60,562 nt of DNA from Actinomycetales bacterium (GTDB lineage Bacteria > Actinomycetota > Actinomycetes > Actinomycetales > Quadrisphaeraceae): the NCBI GenBank assembly GCA_022701985.1, contig JAKONK010000164.1:1-60562 (forward strand), in the 5' to 3' direction. The position numbers and the translations under genes were made by a program. Positions 58,139 through 60,562 of the stretch are shown here, piece after piece. Position 1 is the first letter of the stretch; each line of letters opens with the position of its first letter. The notes below the pieces were generated by a model. It was not told the origin of the DNA, searched no databases, and saw only the letters and a list, made by a program, of their open reading frames with translations.

Positions 58139-60562
<2,424 letters not shown>

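Overview
The window is one contiguous stretch of a very GC-rich actinobacterial chromosome. Genes are tightly packed, with frequent ATGA/GTGA stop-start overlaps and many GTG starts. Gene content (hemE, DUF3000, ribonuclease D, fadA-fadB, dxs, acnA) and a likely sigma-28-type promoter fit a motile or spore-forming member of the Kineosporiales/Frankiales type. The genus is an inference and is not proven here. No rRNA, tRNA, CRISPR array, transposase or prophage gene was seen.

Layout. (a) 1-2967: the start of hemE on the minus strand, then DUF3000, a LuxR-type regulator with a degenerate receiver domain, and ribonuclease D. (b) 3061-6469: an efeUOB iron-uptake operon behind an IdeR/DtxR-like box. 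(c) 6929-15553: nine minus-strand genes forming an extended Nit1C ('MSMEG_0565-0572 / sll0783-0788') cluster. They encode an amidohydrolase, an sll0783-like protein, a radical SAM enzyme, a GNAT-AIR synthase fusion, the Nit1 nitrilase, an MSMEG_0570-like protein, a flavin oxidoreductase, a second nitrilase paralogue that has lost catalytic residues, and a glycosyltransferase. Most junctions overlap or are within 12 bases, so one transcript is likely. The region in front of it holds a perfect hairpin and a 42-base tandem repeat. This cluster is the most interesting part of the window. (d) 15741-31930: small accessory genes, namely CYTH-CHAD, tandem GNAT and VOC pairs, RidA, a LigD-type polymerase domain, a phosphotransferase, a sugar-oxidase-like flavoenzyme, an AraC-Ogt fusion, an acyltransferase, XRE and TipA-like MerR regulators with visible operators, EamA, and TrkH/TrkA. 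(e) 32010-46526: fadA-fadB, an F420-type oxidoreductase, PhzF, a membrane diguanylate-cyclase-like protein, a permuted CoA-transferase, SDR, a winged-helix protein, an ABC exporter and two amino-acid permeases. (f) 46737-60562: two uncharacterised proteins, dxs, a glycogen-debranching-type glycosidase opposite a LacI regulator with a clear operator between them, a CUT1 sugar ABC importer, a long bidirectional terminator, and most of aconitase (acnA), which runs off the right edge.

How the parts work together. The Efe genes import iron and are probably repressed by iron-loaded IdeR. The Nit1C genes look like one pathway acting on a nitrile or cyanide-related nitrogen compound, with tailoring by the radical SAM, flavin, glycosyl and amidohydrolase enzymes; the substrate is unknown. 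The LacI regulator probably controls both the glycosidase and the sugar importer. Many single genes start 6-8 bases after a -10-like hexamer (T/C)AnnnT, so leaderless transcription appears common and was used to choose several starts.
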